Shown one piece after another: positions 34,364 to 45,700 of a stretch of 64,000 nt of DNA. Made by a program: the position numbers and the translations under genes. Position 1 is the stretch's first letter, and every line of letters begins with the position of its first letter. The DNA is from Lepidurus packardi (taxonomy: Eukaryota; Arthropoda; Branchiopoda; Notostraca; Triopsidae): positions 1,384,565-1,448,564 of the forward strand of contig JAKZAN010000001.1 in the NCBI GenBank assembly GCA_023053545.1, written 5' to 3'. A model generated the notes under the pieces. It saw nothing but the letters and a program-made list of their open reading frames with translations. It did no database searches and was not told the origin of the DNA.

Positions 34364-36172
34364 CATCGCTGAGGTCTTCACTATGGCGGTGGCTAACCAT
34401 AGACAGCAGTGGCGGTCTTTGGCGGGCAATTCCTATTGAAAACATCGTTGGAGGTTTTCATTAGGGCGGTGGCTAACTTAAGACAGCAGTGGCGGTCTTT
34501 GGCGGGCAATTCCTATTGAAAACATCGTTGGAGGTTTTCATTAGGGCGGTGGCTAACCATAGACAGTTGTGGCGGTCTTTGGCGGGCAATTCCTTTTGAA
34601 AACATCGTTGGAGGTTTTCAATAGGGCGGTGGCTAACTTAAGACAGCAGTGGCGGTCTTTGGCGGGCAATTCCTATTGAAAACATCGTTGGAGGTTTTCA
34701 TTAGGGCGGTGGCTAACCATAGACAGTTGTGGCGGTCTTTGGCGGGCAATTCCTTTTGAAAACATCGTTGGAGGTTTTCATTAGGGCGGTGGCTAACTTA
34801 AGACAGCAGTGGCGGTCTTTGGCGGGCAATTCCTATTGAAAACATCGTTGGAGGTTTTCATTAGGGCGGTGGCTAACCATAGACAGTTGTGGCGGTCTTT
34901 GGCGGGCAATTCCTTTTGAAAACATCGTTGGAGGTTTTCATTAGGGCGGTGGCTAACTTAAGACAGCAGTGGCGGTCTTTGGCGGGCAATTCCTATTGAA
35001 AACATCGTTGGAGGTTTTCATTAGGGCGGTGGCTAACCATAGACAGTTGTGGCGGTCTTTGGCGGGCAATTCCTTTTGAAAACATCGTTGGAGGTTTTCA
35101 TTAGGGCGGTGGCTAACTTAAGACAGCAGTGGCGGTCTTTGGCGGGCAATTCCTATTGAAAACATCGTTGGAGGTTTTCATTAGGGCGGTGGCTAACCAT
35201 AGACAGTTGTGGCGGTCTTTGGCGGGCAATTCCTATTGAAAACATCGTTGGAGGTTTTCATTAGGGCGGTGGCTAACTTAAGACAGCAGTGGCGGTCTTT
35301 GGCGGGCAATTCCTATTGAAAACATCGTTGGAGGTTTTCATTAGGGCGGTGGCTAACCATAGACAGTTGTGGCGGTCTTTGGCGGGCAATTCCTTTTGAA
35401 AACATCGTTGGAGGTTTTCAATAGGGCGGTGGCTAACTTAAGACAGCAGTGGCGGTCTTTGGCGGGCAATTCCTATTGAAAACATCGTTGGAGGTTTTCA
35501 TTAGGGCGGTGGCTAACCATAGACAGTTGTGGCGGTCTTTGGCGGGCAATTCCTTTTGAAAACATCGTTGGAGGTTTTCATTAGGGCGGTGGCTAACTTA
35601 AGACAGCAGTGGCGGTCTTTGGCGGGCAATTCCTTTTGAAAACATCGTTGGAGGTTTTCATTAGGGCGGTGGCTAACTTAAGACAGCAGTGGCGGTCTTT
35701 GGCGGGCAATTCCTTTTGAAAACATCGTTGGAGGTTTTCATTAGGGCGGTGGCTAACTTAAGACAGTTGTGGCGGTCTTTGGCGGGCAATTCCTTGTGAA
35801 AACATCGTTGGAGGTTTTCATTAGGGCGGTGGCTAACCTTTGACAGTTGTGGCGGTCTTTGGCGGGCAATTCCTTTTGAAAACATCGTTGGAGGTTTTCA
35901 TTAGGGCGGTGGCTAACTTAAGACAGCAGTGGCGGTCTTTGGCGGGCAATTCCTTTTGAAAACATCGTTGGAGGTTTTCATTAGGGCGGTGGCTAACCAT
36001 GGACAGTTGTGGCGGTCTTTGGCGGGCAATTCCTTGTGAAAACATCGTTGGAGGTTTTCATTAGGGCGGTGGCTAACCTTTGACAGCAGTGGCGGTCTTT
36101 GGCGGGCCGTTCGAACGTTAATTATGGCGGTGGCTGACCTTAGACAGCAGTGGCGGTCTTTGGCGGGCAATT
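34364..36172 (+). repeat. 80-bp satellite array 1
   Basis: About 22 head-to-tail units of 80 bp, core GGCGGTCTTTGGCGGGCAAT. Through about 35,590 two unit types alternate strictly: one with CTTAAGACAGCAG, one with CCATAGACAGTTG. This gives a 160-bp higher-order repeat; past 35,600 the order breaks down. Because 80 is not a multiple of three, minus-strand frames run 70 residues through three units; these are not genes. The array joins the alpha block through CATCGCTGAGGTCTTCAC and the beta block through AATTCACGGAATCC. Confidence 0.92.
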
Positions 36173-39100
36173 CACGGAATCCAAGGGCGCAAGACTCAAA
36201 ATCACGGAATTCAAGAACGTAATGCAAATTTAAGAAAAAAATGCTATTCTTTTAATGTTTTGTGTAATTTTTTGTAGATTACGCGGCCTTCGGTTTGGGA
36301 GAACTACTCTGTATTTTGAAGCCTGTGATAGGTAGTTCGCAGGATTCGTAATCCCTTTCGAGAGAGGCGCTGGAAGTCCTGCGATATCAGTGGTGTCCAG
36401 TGTTGTGCCTACAAAGCCTGGAACCCTGTCTGGAGGGATTGGCTGAGTATCAACATCAACGGGGTGAGGGACGCCAGCGTTGCTCGCTGACTGATGGCCA
36501 GGGATGCGAATCTTCTGCAGAGGTTTAGTTCTTTGCCAGGACCGGAAGGAAAGCGAAATGTAAGTTTTCTTTTGAATGCGTTTTACAATTTGATTAATTG
36601 GTCTTATCTTTATCTTATTATAGTTCAAGTGAAAATGAAGAAATAATCTCAAGTGATCCATCGCGGTATTGCCATGATGCGAATTTGTCCGCAGCGTGTC
36701 AGAGCACCGCAGATCCTCCATCGTCTAGCTTCCAAGGAAGGTGAATTAATTTCACATATACATAAGGATGCAATAATGGTGAATTACAACGGAAGAACGA
36801 CAAACAGTAGATGACACAATTTTTGTTAGGCAGAAGACCTGATCAAGCAGGAAATTATTGTGATTCTCAATTTGAAATCAACGTCCAGGATCGGATCAAT
36901 TTGATCGTCATTTTCGTAATTTAATTTGGTCCCTTACAAGATTATGGACTCGTCGGCTTTATGTCAGAATCCGGCGGCCTTCTTTGTTCAATTCCGCGGT
37001 GTTTTCAAGACGAAGTCGAGGTAATTTTTCGTTTTCCGCAAATTCTCAAACTTTTATTTTGAGGAAATTTTCCTTCTCATTTGAGTCTCTGTAGGCATTC
37101 TTTTTAAGGAGCGCTAAAAGGAAAAATGCTGAATTCATGGTTTCAATTTATCTCAACAGGAAAGCTTTTGGAAAGGTTCAGAAAACCATTTGGATGCGAA
37201 ATAAAACACCCACTTTCGAGAAGCCGAGGATACTTGTGAGCCGCGGTTACCAGATTCGTCTTTGGTGTTCATTACGCAAAGTAAATTTTTGATTTGAATG
37301 AACGCGATCTTTTGTATTAATATCTGCCTTGTCATTGTCTAATAGGCTTGAGATAGAGCTCCGTTTGGCTACTATTCCGTATTGGGAAATACCGCGAACA
37401 GGCCCGTTCAGTATTCATGGTCGTCTGGGTTTTGGTGGGCGTGGTTGTGGGGCCGGTGGAGGACCAGCAGGCAAGGGACGGTATTGCGTGTGTGGTGTTG
37501 AAGAGGGCGGAGTAAGTTTTGATTTCTTATTTTTTTTGAATTCTCTCTACTAATGTTGTTGCTTTTATTCCAATAGGCTATCCATTTATCCATTATTACT
37601 TAACAACATCTCCATGACATTGTGCCTTTATTGTGTCGTTCAATTCCGTCCATTAGAAGAAAGCGAAGAGTCTTGTGAGCTGTAGTTATCAAATCCCCCA
37701 GTTTCGTCCTTGGCGTTCACAACTGGAGTTGTGCGATGCTTTCCCTCCTCCGATTTGTTAATTTTTTGGTAAGTGATTTTTGTATTTGTATTTTCCTTCA
37801 TTTTTATGCGTATTATCCTTCATTTTAGAATGTCAGAATATGGAGTTTAAACACACTCACCCAGCGCAGTGCCCAATCAGGATGCTCGTAATGTTGCCAT
37901 GGTTTCTGGCGAATGGGTACAGCCCTCTGTCGGCGCTTGTCGGTGCTTGTCGATGACGACGGAATTAATCTCGTCTGCGAACAAAACTAGAACCTTCTAC
38001 ACGTCAGGTATTTTGCTCCCGTTTTATTTCAAGTTTATCGACTCCCATCCGACTTGTATCAAAGTGAAAGCATCCAACACTTGTATAGTATGCAAGCAGC
38101 ATGCATATTCTCACAGTTTGCTCATTAAAAGTAGCAATATTCAGCATTTTCGACATAATTCCCGAGGCTTAGCGTCAGTAGGTTTCGAACAATTTTTCGA
38201 ACGTTTTCAAGTGTCTTCGCTCCCCGTTGGCTACATATTGCCATTAGTGTCAAGCTCCCGCAGTGCCTTCCATTTCCTCTAGTCAGACAACGATTCGTTC
38301 TTTCCATTTTTCGCGAAATCCGATTTTCTTTTTAGCAATTTTCCAGTGGCTTTTTTGATGTGTCAAGTCGGGTGGGGTGACTGTTTTAGTGACTCAACTT
38401 AAACTGGACAAAGCTTACAAAGTTGTGCTTAAACCTTACAAAGTTTACCCTTACAAAGTTGTGCCTAAACCTGAACGGTATTTACTAAGAGTTCCTTTTC
38501 TATTTATTAGACGGTGCCACATTTCACAGTGCGTGATAGTATGACAACGTGTTAAGCGTGTGGTGCTCATCCATTCCCTCTTCCTGTTCTGCTAAGCTGA
38601 GGCTGTGGGGAGACAGCTATTGTTTCAAGTGCTGTGTGAGACGCCAGGAGAACCAGATATGCCCGGAGTTGAAGAGTGTGGTGGAATCCGGCTGCGATTT
38701 TGCCGTGTTTTCAAGATTGTTGCTGTTTTGGGGGAGGATCCACGTGTTCGCTCAGTCGGGTAAGAACTTATGGGAATTTTTTGTGTGGCTTTCTGGTTTC
38801 TTTCCCCAATCGAAGAGTCCATTTTATGTTTGCAAGCTGCGCTATCTACAAGCTGCGCTAAACACTACAAGCTGCAATAAACCCTACAAACTGCGACATC
38901 TAGTATCAACTAGTAGAGACTCACTGAACACCCCAAGACACGAACGAGCCAGCAGAAGTGTGTTTTTCTCCTAATACTTTTGACATAATACTGATGCTTG
39001 TCTCTTTTGTTCTAGAATTCTCGGAGTGAAAACGAAGGGAAGGCTTTCAACTGGATTCACTGCGTGACTACCCAAGATTAGAGCCATTTGAAGCCTTTCT

Positions 39101-41071
39101 GACGCTGAACTCCGCCCACTTTTGAAGAAGACGAGGAAACTTGTGAGCCGCAGTTACCAGATTCGTCTTTGATGTTCGTTACGCAAGGTCCATTTTTTAG
39201 TTTTAATGAACTCGATCTTTTTGTATTAATATCTGCTTTTGTCATTGTCCAATAGGCTTGAGGTAGAGCTCCGTTGTGCTAATATTTCGCATTGGGAAAT
39301 ACCACGAGTGTGTTAAGTCTTCAACGGTAGCAACGGACCTTCTCTGGGTTTTGGAGGGCGTGGTTCGGGTGCATTGTGGGGCCTGTGGAGGACCAGCAGG
39401 AAAGGGGATGTGGTGATGAAGAGGCGGAGTAAGTTTTGACTTGTTATTATTTTTTTTATTCTCTATACTAGTGTTGTTGTTTTTATTCAAATAGGCTATC
39501 CATTGGAACTCCTGCGTTATTACTTAACAACATCTCAATGACATTATGAATTTATGTTGTTAAATGCCGTCCATTAGAAGAAAGCGAAGACATAAGAAGT
39601 GGCTCGGTTCTGGCCCTCGAATCTTCCTCTGCGGATGTGTTTGTTCACACTTATTTGTAAGTTTTAAACATTTTCTTTATGAATTTGTACCGATATTTTT
39701 CTCTTTTCTTCTAGTTTTCGGTGGCAAAATGAAGGGGAAGAGGAAGTAATCCTGTGCCAAGAGGTCAGCATCTCCTAACGAATCAGATTTCGGTTTGGTT
39801 TGGCAAGCCGTTCTCTGATTCGCTACCATGGATGGACGAACCCGAACCGAAGCTGCGTAGCACTGCATGTGTTTTTCGTATAAACACCAAACCGTGTCCG
39901 GATAGTTTCAAGAGTTTGTTGCCTTTGAACGGATGTCCACCCTGAAGAACCCTATAACGTCAGTTGCTCCCTAGCAAGCAGTCAGTGCTCACCTGCTTCT
40001 CTCCAGCGATGTTGTGAAAGCTAGTAGTGAGTTTATAGTTAAACATTCCCAAGCATGTTGAACATTAACAATCGGATTAAGCGTTATCTTCGAAAACATT
40101 ACCAATTGGATCTTCGAAAACCTGGAGTCAATTCAAGTGCGCGTTTAAAGTGTTACGTGTGGTGTTTGGCAAAAGGCTTGTCAGGCCTATGCCAGTACAA
40201 AAATGTGTGCTCTCTACTTCATCCCTGCATTACACCGGAAATGCAAAAGTGAGGACGAATGTCTCAAACGTGTGTTGTTGTTTTCTACTTGTGTGTCTGG
40301 AGTCTACAAACACAAAATTCGGCAAGTTTTCTCCTCCTCCAAAGTCCTCCTCCTTTTCATACGTTTTCTGTTTTCACTCGTTTTGGGAGCCTTCCTCTGC
40401 GGATGTGTTCACACTTATTTGTAAGTTTTAAACATTTTGTTAATGAATTGATTTCATGCGTGCTAATATTTTTCTATTTTCTTCTAGTTTTCGGTGGCAA
40501 AATGAAGGGGAAGAGGAAGTAATCCTGTGCCAAGAGGTCAGCATCTCCTAACGAATCAGATTTCAGTGTAAACGTCATGGGGACCTTCGGAGTGATGGTA
40601 GTAACGCTTTAAATTTACATTTGTAAGTTTTTACTACTCGTTGTTTCTTTCAGGCTAGCAAATAGAAGGCTATTTGGATTGAAGTCGAATATGGATGACA
40701 AGATTTCGAAGCGGGTAGCAAAAAGCCGATTTACATGCAGTTTGTATTGTTGAGATTTCTTTTAAATTTTAATTTTCTTCCCTTTTCCCCAAGTCACGCT
40801 TTAGATTCGCCGCTTCTTCATTAGCCGTTCTCCTAGTACTTCAGGATTTAAGTTGAGTTTCAACTGACTTGACTTTTAATTTATTTTCTTAATTTTAAGT
40901 TTTATTTATTTGTTTGTTTTGTTTATTTGTTCGCCTTATTTGTTGTACCAAAAAGTTCCCCGTAAAATCTAGTTTCCAAAAATGTCCTTTTTGTATTATT
41001 TGCCACATTTTGCAATAAAAATTAAAATTTTAAATATTTTTGCGTGAATTTTCAAAAAATCCGCTAAAAAA

Positions 41072-41134
41072 GGGGGCGTGGTTTCCGAAATGGACGAATC
41101 CTATTGGTGGATTGGACCAAAAAGGGGGCGTGGC
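41072..41134 (+). promoter_or_regulatory. CCAAT/GC-box cluster in the palindrome arm
   Basis: Two GGGGGCGTGG boxes (41072-41081 and 41124-41133) flank two inverted CCAAT boxes (ATTGG at 41103-41107 and 41111-41115). These are binding motifs for KLF/Sp and NF-Y type factors. The mirrored copy lies at about 43041-43103. Related copies occur at about 52228-52290 (first GC box shortened) and 52881-52945. Promoter function is inferred only. Confidence 0.35.
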
Positions 41135-41407
41135 TCCTTTTCGAGATTTCGAAGCGTTTTCTGGGCTATTTTCCATAAGGATCCCTGCACGATCAAGGGG
41201 GTCCCCTTGAAAAATCGTCAAAAATTGAAGCCTCGCCCCTTTCCCTGTACCCCAACTCCCCTGCTCGGTTTCCTATCCACGATATTCGAGCTCGTAATGC
41301 CGAAGCATCACAATTTCGAATATGCGATTAGGAACCTTGCCGGGAATTTGGTCTATGGTACAGGGAAAGGGAGCCAATTAATATTTCGTTTATTCGACGA
41401 AATAAAG

Positions 41408-41478
41408 TGCCACGACCGGGAATCGAACCGAGGACCTTTGGGTCCCCAGTCATGCGTGGTATCCACGCGGTCATGGGC
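41408..41478 (-). ncRNA. tRNA-like, B-box-bearing sequence (SINE-head-like), left copy
   Basis: Reading the minus strand: GCCCATGACCGCGTGG (A-box-like), two perfect hairpins (GCGTGG-ATA-CCACGC and GGACC-CAAA-GGTCC), GGTTCGATTCC (B-box consensus), and TCGTGGCA as the 3' end, which can pair with the 5' end if one base bulges. The D and anticodon arms are not canonical, so it is a tRNA-derived or tRNA-mimicking sequence, not a tRNA gene. Confidence 0.45.
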
Positions 41479-41526
41479 TTATATATAATAGGCGTTGAGG
41501 CAGGTATATAAGCAACATAGGAACCA

Positions 41527-41620
41527 AGGTGTATGTATGTGTATGTATGTATGTATGTGTATGTATGTATGTCTGTATGTGTATGTATGTATGTATGTGT
41601 ATGTATGTATGTATACATGG
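41527..41620. repeat. (GTAT)n microsatellite, left
   Basis: Interrupted GTAT/GTGT tetranucleotide repeat between the tRNA-like sequence and the central tandem repeats. It is mirrored by the (ATAC)n tract at 42531-42648. Confidence 0.9.
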
Positions 41621-41639
41621 AGTACGTGTAGTAGGTATA

Positions 41640-42024
41640 CGTGCAAGGTTGCGAGAAGGTTATTTAAAGGTTAACTGAAGGGCATTGAGGTCACGGAAAG
41701 GTTATTTGAAGTCCGGGTAGCTAAAGGTGTACGTGCAAGGTTGCCTGAAGGTTATTTGAAGGTCATTGAGGTCATTTGAAGGTTATTTGAAGTCCGGGTA
41801 GCTAAAGGTGTACGTGCAAGGTTGCATGAAGGTTATTTGAAGGTCATTGAGGTCATTTGAAGGTTATTTGAAGTCCGGGTAGCTAATGGTGTACGTGCAA
41901 GGTTGCCTGAAGGTTATTTGAAGGTTATTTGAAGGTCATTGAGGTCATTTGAAGGTTATTTGAAGTCCGGGTAGCTAAAGGTGTACGTGCAATGTTGCAT
42001 GAAGGTTATTTGAAGGTCATTGAA
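41640..42024 (+). repeat. Central about 81-bp tandem repeats, left half
   Basis: About four units containing GGTCATTGAGGTCATTTGAA and GTCCGGGTAGCTAAAGGTGT, with spacing about 81-92 bp measured on GTGTACGTGC (41728, 41808, 41889, 41981). Sequence runs directly into the palindrome centre. Confidence 0.85.
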
Positions 42025-42030
42025 TTGGAT
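42025..42030. other. Centre of palindrome 1 (6-nt spacer)
   Basis: TGAAGGTCATTGAA ends at 42024 and its exact reverse complement begins at 42031; only TTGGAT separates the arms. With arms of more than 5 kb this would extrude or fold into a very long hairpin. Confidence 0.9.
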
Positions 42031-42505
42031 TTCAATGACCTTCAAATAACCTTCAAATAACCTTCATGCAACCTTGCACGTACACCTTTAGCTACCCGGA
42101 CTTCAAATAACCTTCAAATGACCTCAATGACCTTCAAATAACCTTCAAAAGACCTTCATGCAACCTTGCACGTACACCATTAGCTACCCGGACTTCAAAT
42201 AACCTTCAAATGACCTCAATAACCTTCAAATGACCTTCATGCAACCTTGCACGTACACCTTTAGCTACCCGGACTTCAAATAACCTTCAAATGACCTCAA
42301 TGACCTTCAAATGACCTTCATGCAACCTTGCACGTACACCTTTAGCTACCCGGACTTCAAATAACCTTCAAATGACCTCAATGACCTTCAAATAACCTTC
42401 AGGCAACCTTGCACGTACACCTTTAGCTACCCGGACTTCAAATAACCTTTCCGTGACCTCAATGCCCTTCAGTTAACCTTTAAATAACCTTCTCGCAACC
42501 TTGCA
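42031..42505 (-). repeat. Central about 81-bp tandem repeats, right half (inverted)
   Basis: Inverted continuation of the same unit, with about five copies (GCACGTACACC near 42076, 42168, 42249, 42331, 42411). It has about one more unit than the left half, which accounts for the shift in mirror symmetry outside the centre. Confidence 0.85.
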
Positions 42506-42530
42506 CGTATACCTACTACACGTACTCCAT

Positions 42531-42648
42531 GTATACATACATACATACACATACATACATACATACACATACAGACATACATACATACACATACATACAT
42601 ACATACACATACATACATACACATACATACATACATACACATACACCT
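42531..42648. repeat. (ATAC)n microsatellite, right
   Basis: Interrupted ATAC/ACAC tetranucleotide repeat, slightly longer than its mirror at 41527-41620. Confidence 0.9.
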
Positions 42649-42696
42649 TGGTTCCTATGTTGCTTATATACCTGCCTCAACGCCTATTATATATAA

Positions 42697-42767
42697 GCCC
42701 ATGACCGCGTGGATACCACGCATGACTGGGGACCCAAAGGTCCTCGGTTCGATTCCCGGTCGTGGCA
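42697..42767 (+). ncRNA. tRNA-like, B-box-bearing sequence, right copy
   Basis: Exact mirror of the copy at 41408-41478 (coordinate sum 84175), so two copies face each other across the palindrome centre. Confidence 0.45.
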
Positions 42768-45700
42768 CTTTATTTCGTCGAATAAACGAAATATTAATTG
42801 GCTCCCTTTCCCTGTACCATAGACCAAATTCCCGGCAAGGTTCCTAATCGCATATTCGAAATTGTGATGCTTCGGCATTACGAGCTCGAATATCGTGGAT
42901 AGGAAACCGAGCAGGGGAGTTGGGGTACAGGGAAAGGGGCGAGGCTTCAATTTTTGACGATTTTTCAAGGGGACCCCCTTGATCGTGCAGGGATCCTTAT
43001 GGAAAATAGCCCAGAAAACGCTTCGAAATCTCGAAAAGGAGCCACGCCCCCTTTTTGGTCCAATCCACCAATAGGATTCGTCCATTTCGGAAACCACGCC
43101 CCCTTTTTTAGCGGATTTTTTGAAAATTCACGCAAAAATATTTAAAATTTTAATTTTTATTGCAAAATGTGGCAAATAATACAAAAAGGACATTTTTGGA
43201 AACTAGATTTTACGGGGAACTTTTTGGTACAACAAATAAGGCGAACAAATAAACAAAACAAACAAATAAATAAAACTTAAAATTAAGAAAATAAATTAAA
43301 AGTCAAGTCAGTTGAAACTCAACTTAAATCCTGAAGTACTAGGAGAACGGCTAATGAAGAAGCGGCGAATCTAAAGCGTGACTTGGGGAAAAGGGAAGAA
43401 AATTAAAATTTAAAAGAAATCTCAACAATACAAACTGCATGTAAATCGGCTTTTTGCTACCCGCTTCGAAATCTTGTCATCCATATTCGACTTCAATCCA
43501 AATAGCCTTCTATTTGCTAGCCTGAAAGAAACAACGAGTAGTAAAAACTTACAAATGTAAATTTAAAGCGTTACTACCATCACTCCGAAGGTCCCCATGA
43601 CGTTTACACTGAAATCTGATTCGTTAGGAGATGCTGACCTCTTGGCACAGGATTACTTCCTCTTCCCCTTCATTTTGCCACCGAAAACTAGAAGAAAATA
43701 GAAAAATATTAGCACGCATGAAATCAATTCATTAACAAAATGTTTAAAACTTACAAATAAGTGTGAACACATCCGCAGAGGAAGGCTCCCAAAACGAGTG
43801 AAAACAGAAAACGTATGAAAAGGAGGAGGACTTTGGAGGAGGAGAAAACTTGCCGAATTTTGTGTTTGTAGACTCCAGACACACAAGTAAAAAACAACAA
43901 CACACGTTTGAGACATTCGTCCTCACTTTTGCATTTCCGGTGTAATGCAGGGATGAAGTAGAGAGCACACATTGAAGTAGAGAACACATATTTTTGTACT
44001 GGCATAGGCCTGACAAGCCTTTTGCCAAACACCACACGTAACACTTTAAACGCGCACTTGAATTGACTCCAGGTTTTCGAAGATCCAATTGGTAATGTTT
44101 TCGAAGATAACGCTTAATCCGATTGTTAATGTTCAACATGCTTGGGAATGTTTAACTATAAACTCACTACTAGCTTTCACAACATCGCTGGAGAGAAGCA
44201 GGTGAGCACTGACTGCTTGCTAGGGAGCAACTGACGTTATAGGGTTCTTCAGGGTGGACATCCGTTCAAAGGCAACAAACTCTTGAAACTATCCGGACAC
44301 GGTTTGGTGTTTATACGAAAAACACATGCAGTGCTACGCAGCTTCGGTTCGGGTTCGTCCATCCATGGTAGCGAATCAGAGAACGGCTTGCCAAACCAAA
44401 CCGAAATCTGATTCGTTAGGAGATGCTGACCTCTTGGCACAGGATTACTTCCTCTTCCCCTTCATTTTGCCACCGAAAACTAGAAGAAAAGAGAAAAATA
44501 TCGGTACAAATTCATAAAGAAAATGTTTAAAACTTACAAATAAGTGTGAACAAACACATCCGCAGAGGAAGATTCGAGGGCCAGAACCGAGCCACTTCTT
44601 ATGTCTTCGCTTTCTTCTAATGGACGGCATTTAACAACATAAATTCATAATGTCATTGAGATGTTGTTAAGTAATAACGCAGGAGTTCCAATGGATAGCC
44701 TATTTGAATAAAAACAACAACACTAGTATAGAGAATAAAAAAAATAATAACAAGTCAAAACTTACTCCGCCTCTTCATCACCACATCCCCTTTCCTGCTG
44801 GTCCTCCACAGGCCCCACAATGCACCCGAACCACGCCCTCCAAAACCCAGAGAAGGTCCGTTGCTACCGTTGAAGACTTAACACACTCGTGGTATTTCCC
44901 AATGCGAAATATTAGCACAACGGAGCTCTACCTCAAGCCTATTGGACAATGACAAAAGCAGATATTAATACAAAAAGATCGAGTTCATTAAAACTAAAAA
45001 ATGGACCTTGCGTAACGAACATCAAAGACGAATCTGGTAACTGCGGCTCACAAGTTTCCTCGTCTTCTTCAAAAGTGGGCGGAGTTCAGCGTCAGAAAGG
45101 CTTCAAATGGCTCTAATCTTGGGTAGTCACGCAGTGAATCCAGTTGAAAGCCTTCCCTTCGTTTTCACTCCGAGAATTCTAGAACAAAAGAGACAAGCAT
45201 CAGTATTATGTCAAAAGTATTAGGAGAAAAACACACTTCTGCTGGCTCGTTCGTGTCTTGGGGTGTTCAGTGAGTCTCTACTAGTTGATACTAGATGTCG
45301 CAGTTTGTAGGGTTTATTGCAGCTTGTAGTGTTTAGCGCAGCTTGTAGATAGCGCAGCTTGCAAACATAAAATGGACTCTTCGATTGGGGAAAGAAACCA
45401 GAAAGCCACACAAAAAATTCCCATAAGTTCTTACCCGACTGAGCGAACACGTGGATCCTCCCCCAAAACAGCAACAATCTTGAAAACACGGCAAAATCGC
45501 AGCCGGATTCCACCACACTCTTCAACTCCGGGCATATCTGGTTCTCCTGGCGTCTCACACAGCACTTGAAACAATAGCTGTCTCCCCACAGCCTCAGCTT
45601 AGCAGAACAGGAAGAGGGAATGGATGAGCACCACACGCTTAACACGTTGTCATACTATCACGCACTGTGAAATGTGGCACCGTCTAATAAATAGAAAAGG

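Larger units (their letters stand above)
36173..41500 (+). repeat. Beta block, left arm of palindrome 1
   Basis: Compact, diverged version of the alpha block: 37826-38290 matches 28946-29430, 38340-38830 matches 29730-30540, 39040-39560 matches 32040-32600, and 40240-40660 matches 33840-34370. It also has internal duplicates (37215-37620 with 39131-39545; 39600-39780 with 40390-40560). Intron-like spacers with GTAAGT and CTAG/TATAG ends recur (36557-36620, 37512-37577, 39657-39714, 40421-40487). An open frame of 163 codons on the minus strand (36721-36230) is preserved in all complete copies but shows no recognisable domain. The inverted copy is at 42650-47639, with coordinate sum 84194 over most of the arm. 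Confidence 0.8.

Noticed and set aside
35673-36045. Minus-strand open frames of 70 residues through the satellite (also 58291-59235 on +)
   Set aside because: They arise because 80 bp is not a multiple of three, so three units read all frames. The products are repetitive and are cut wherever units vary.
34364-36172. Direct repeats resembling a CRISPR-like array
   Set aside because: The 80-bp units are contiguous with no unique spacers, and the genome is eukaryotic; this is satellite DNA.
41328-42704. Frames encoding HTYIHTYTYI-type repeats
   Set aside because: Translation of the (ATAC)n microsatellite.
42697-42767. Functional tRNA gene
   Set aside because: The B-box is good, but the D and anticodon arms do not fold normally and the acceptor stem needs a bulge; called tRNA-like only.
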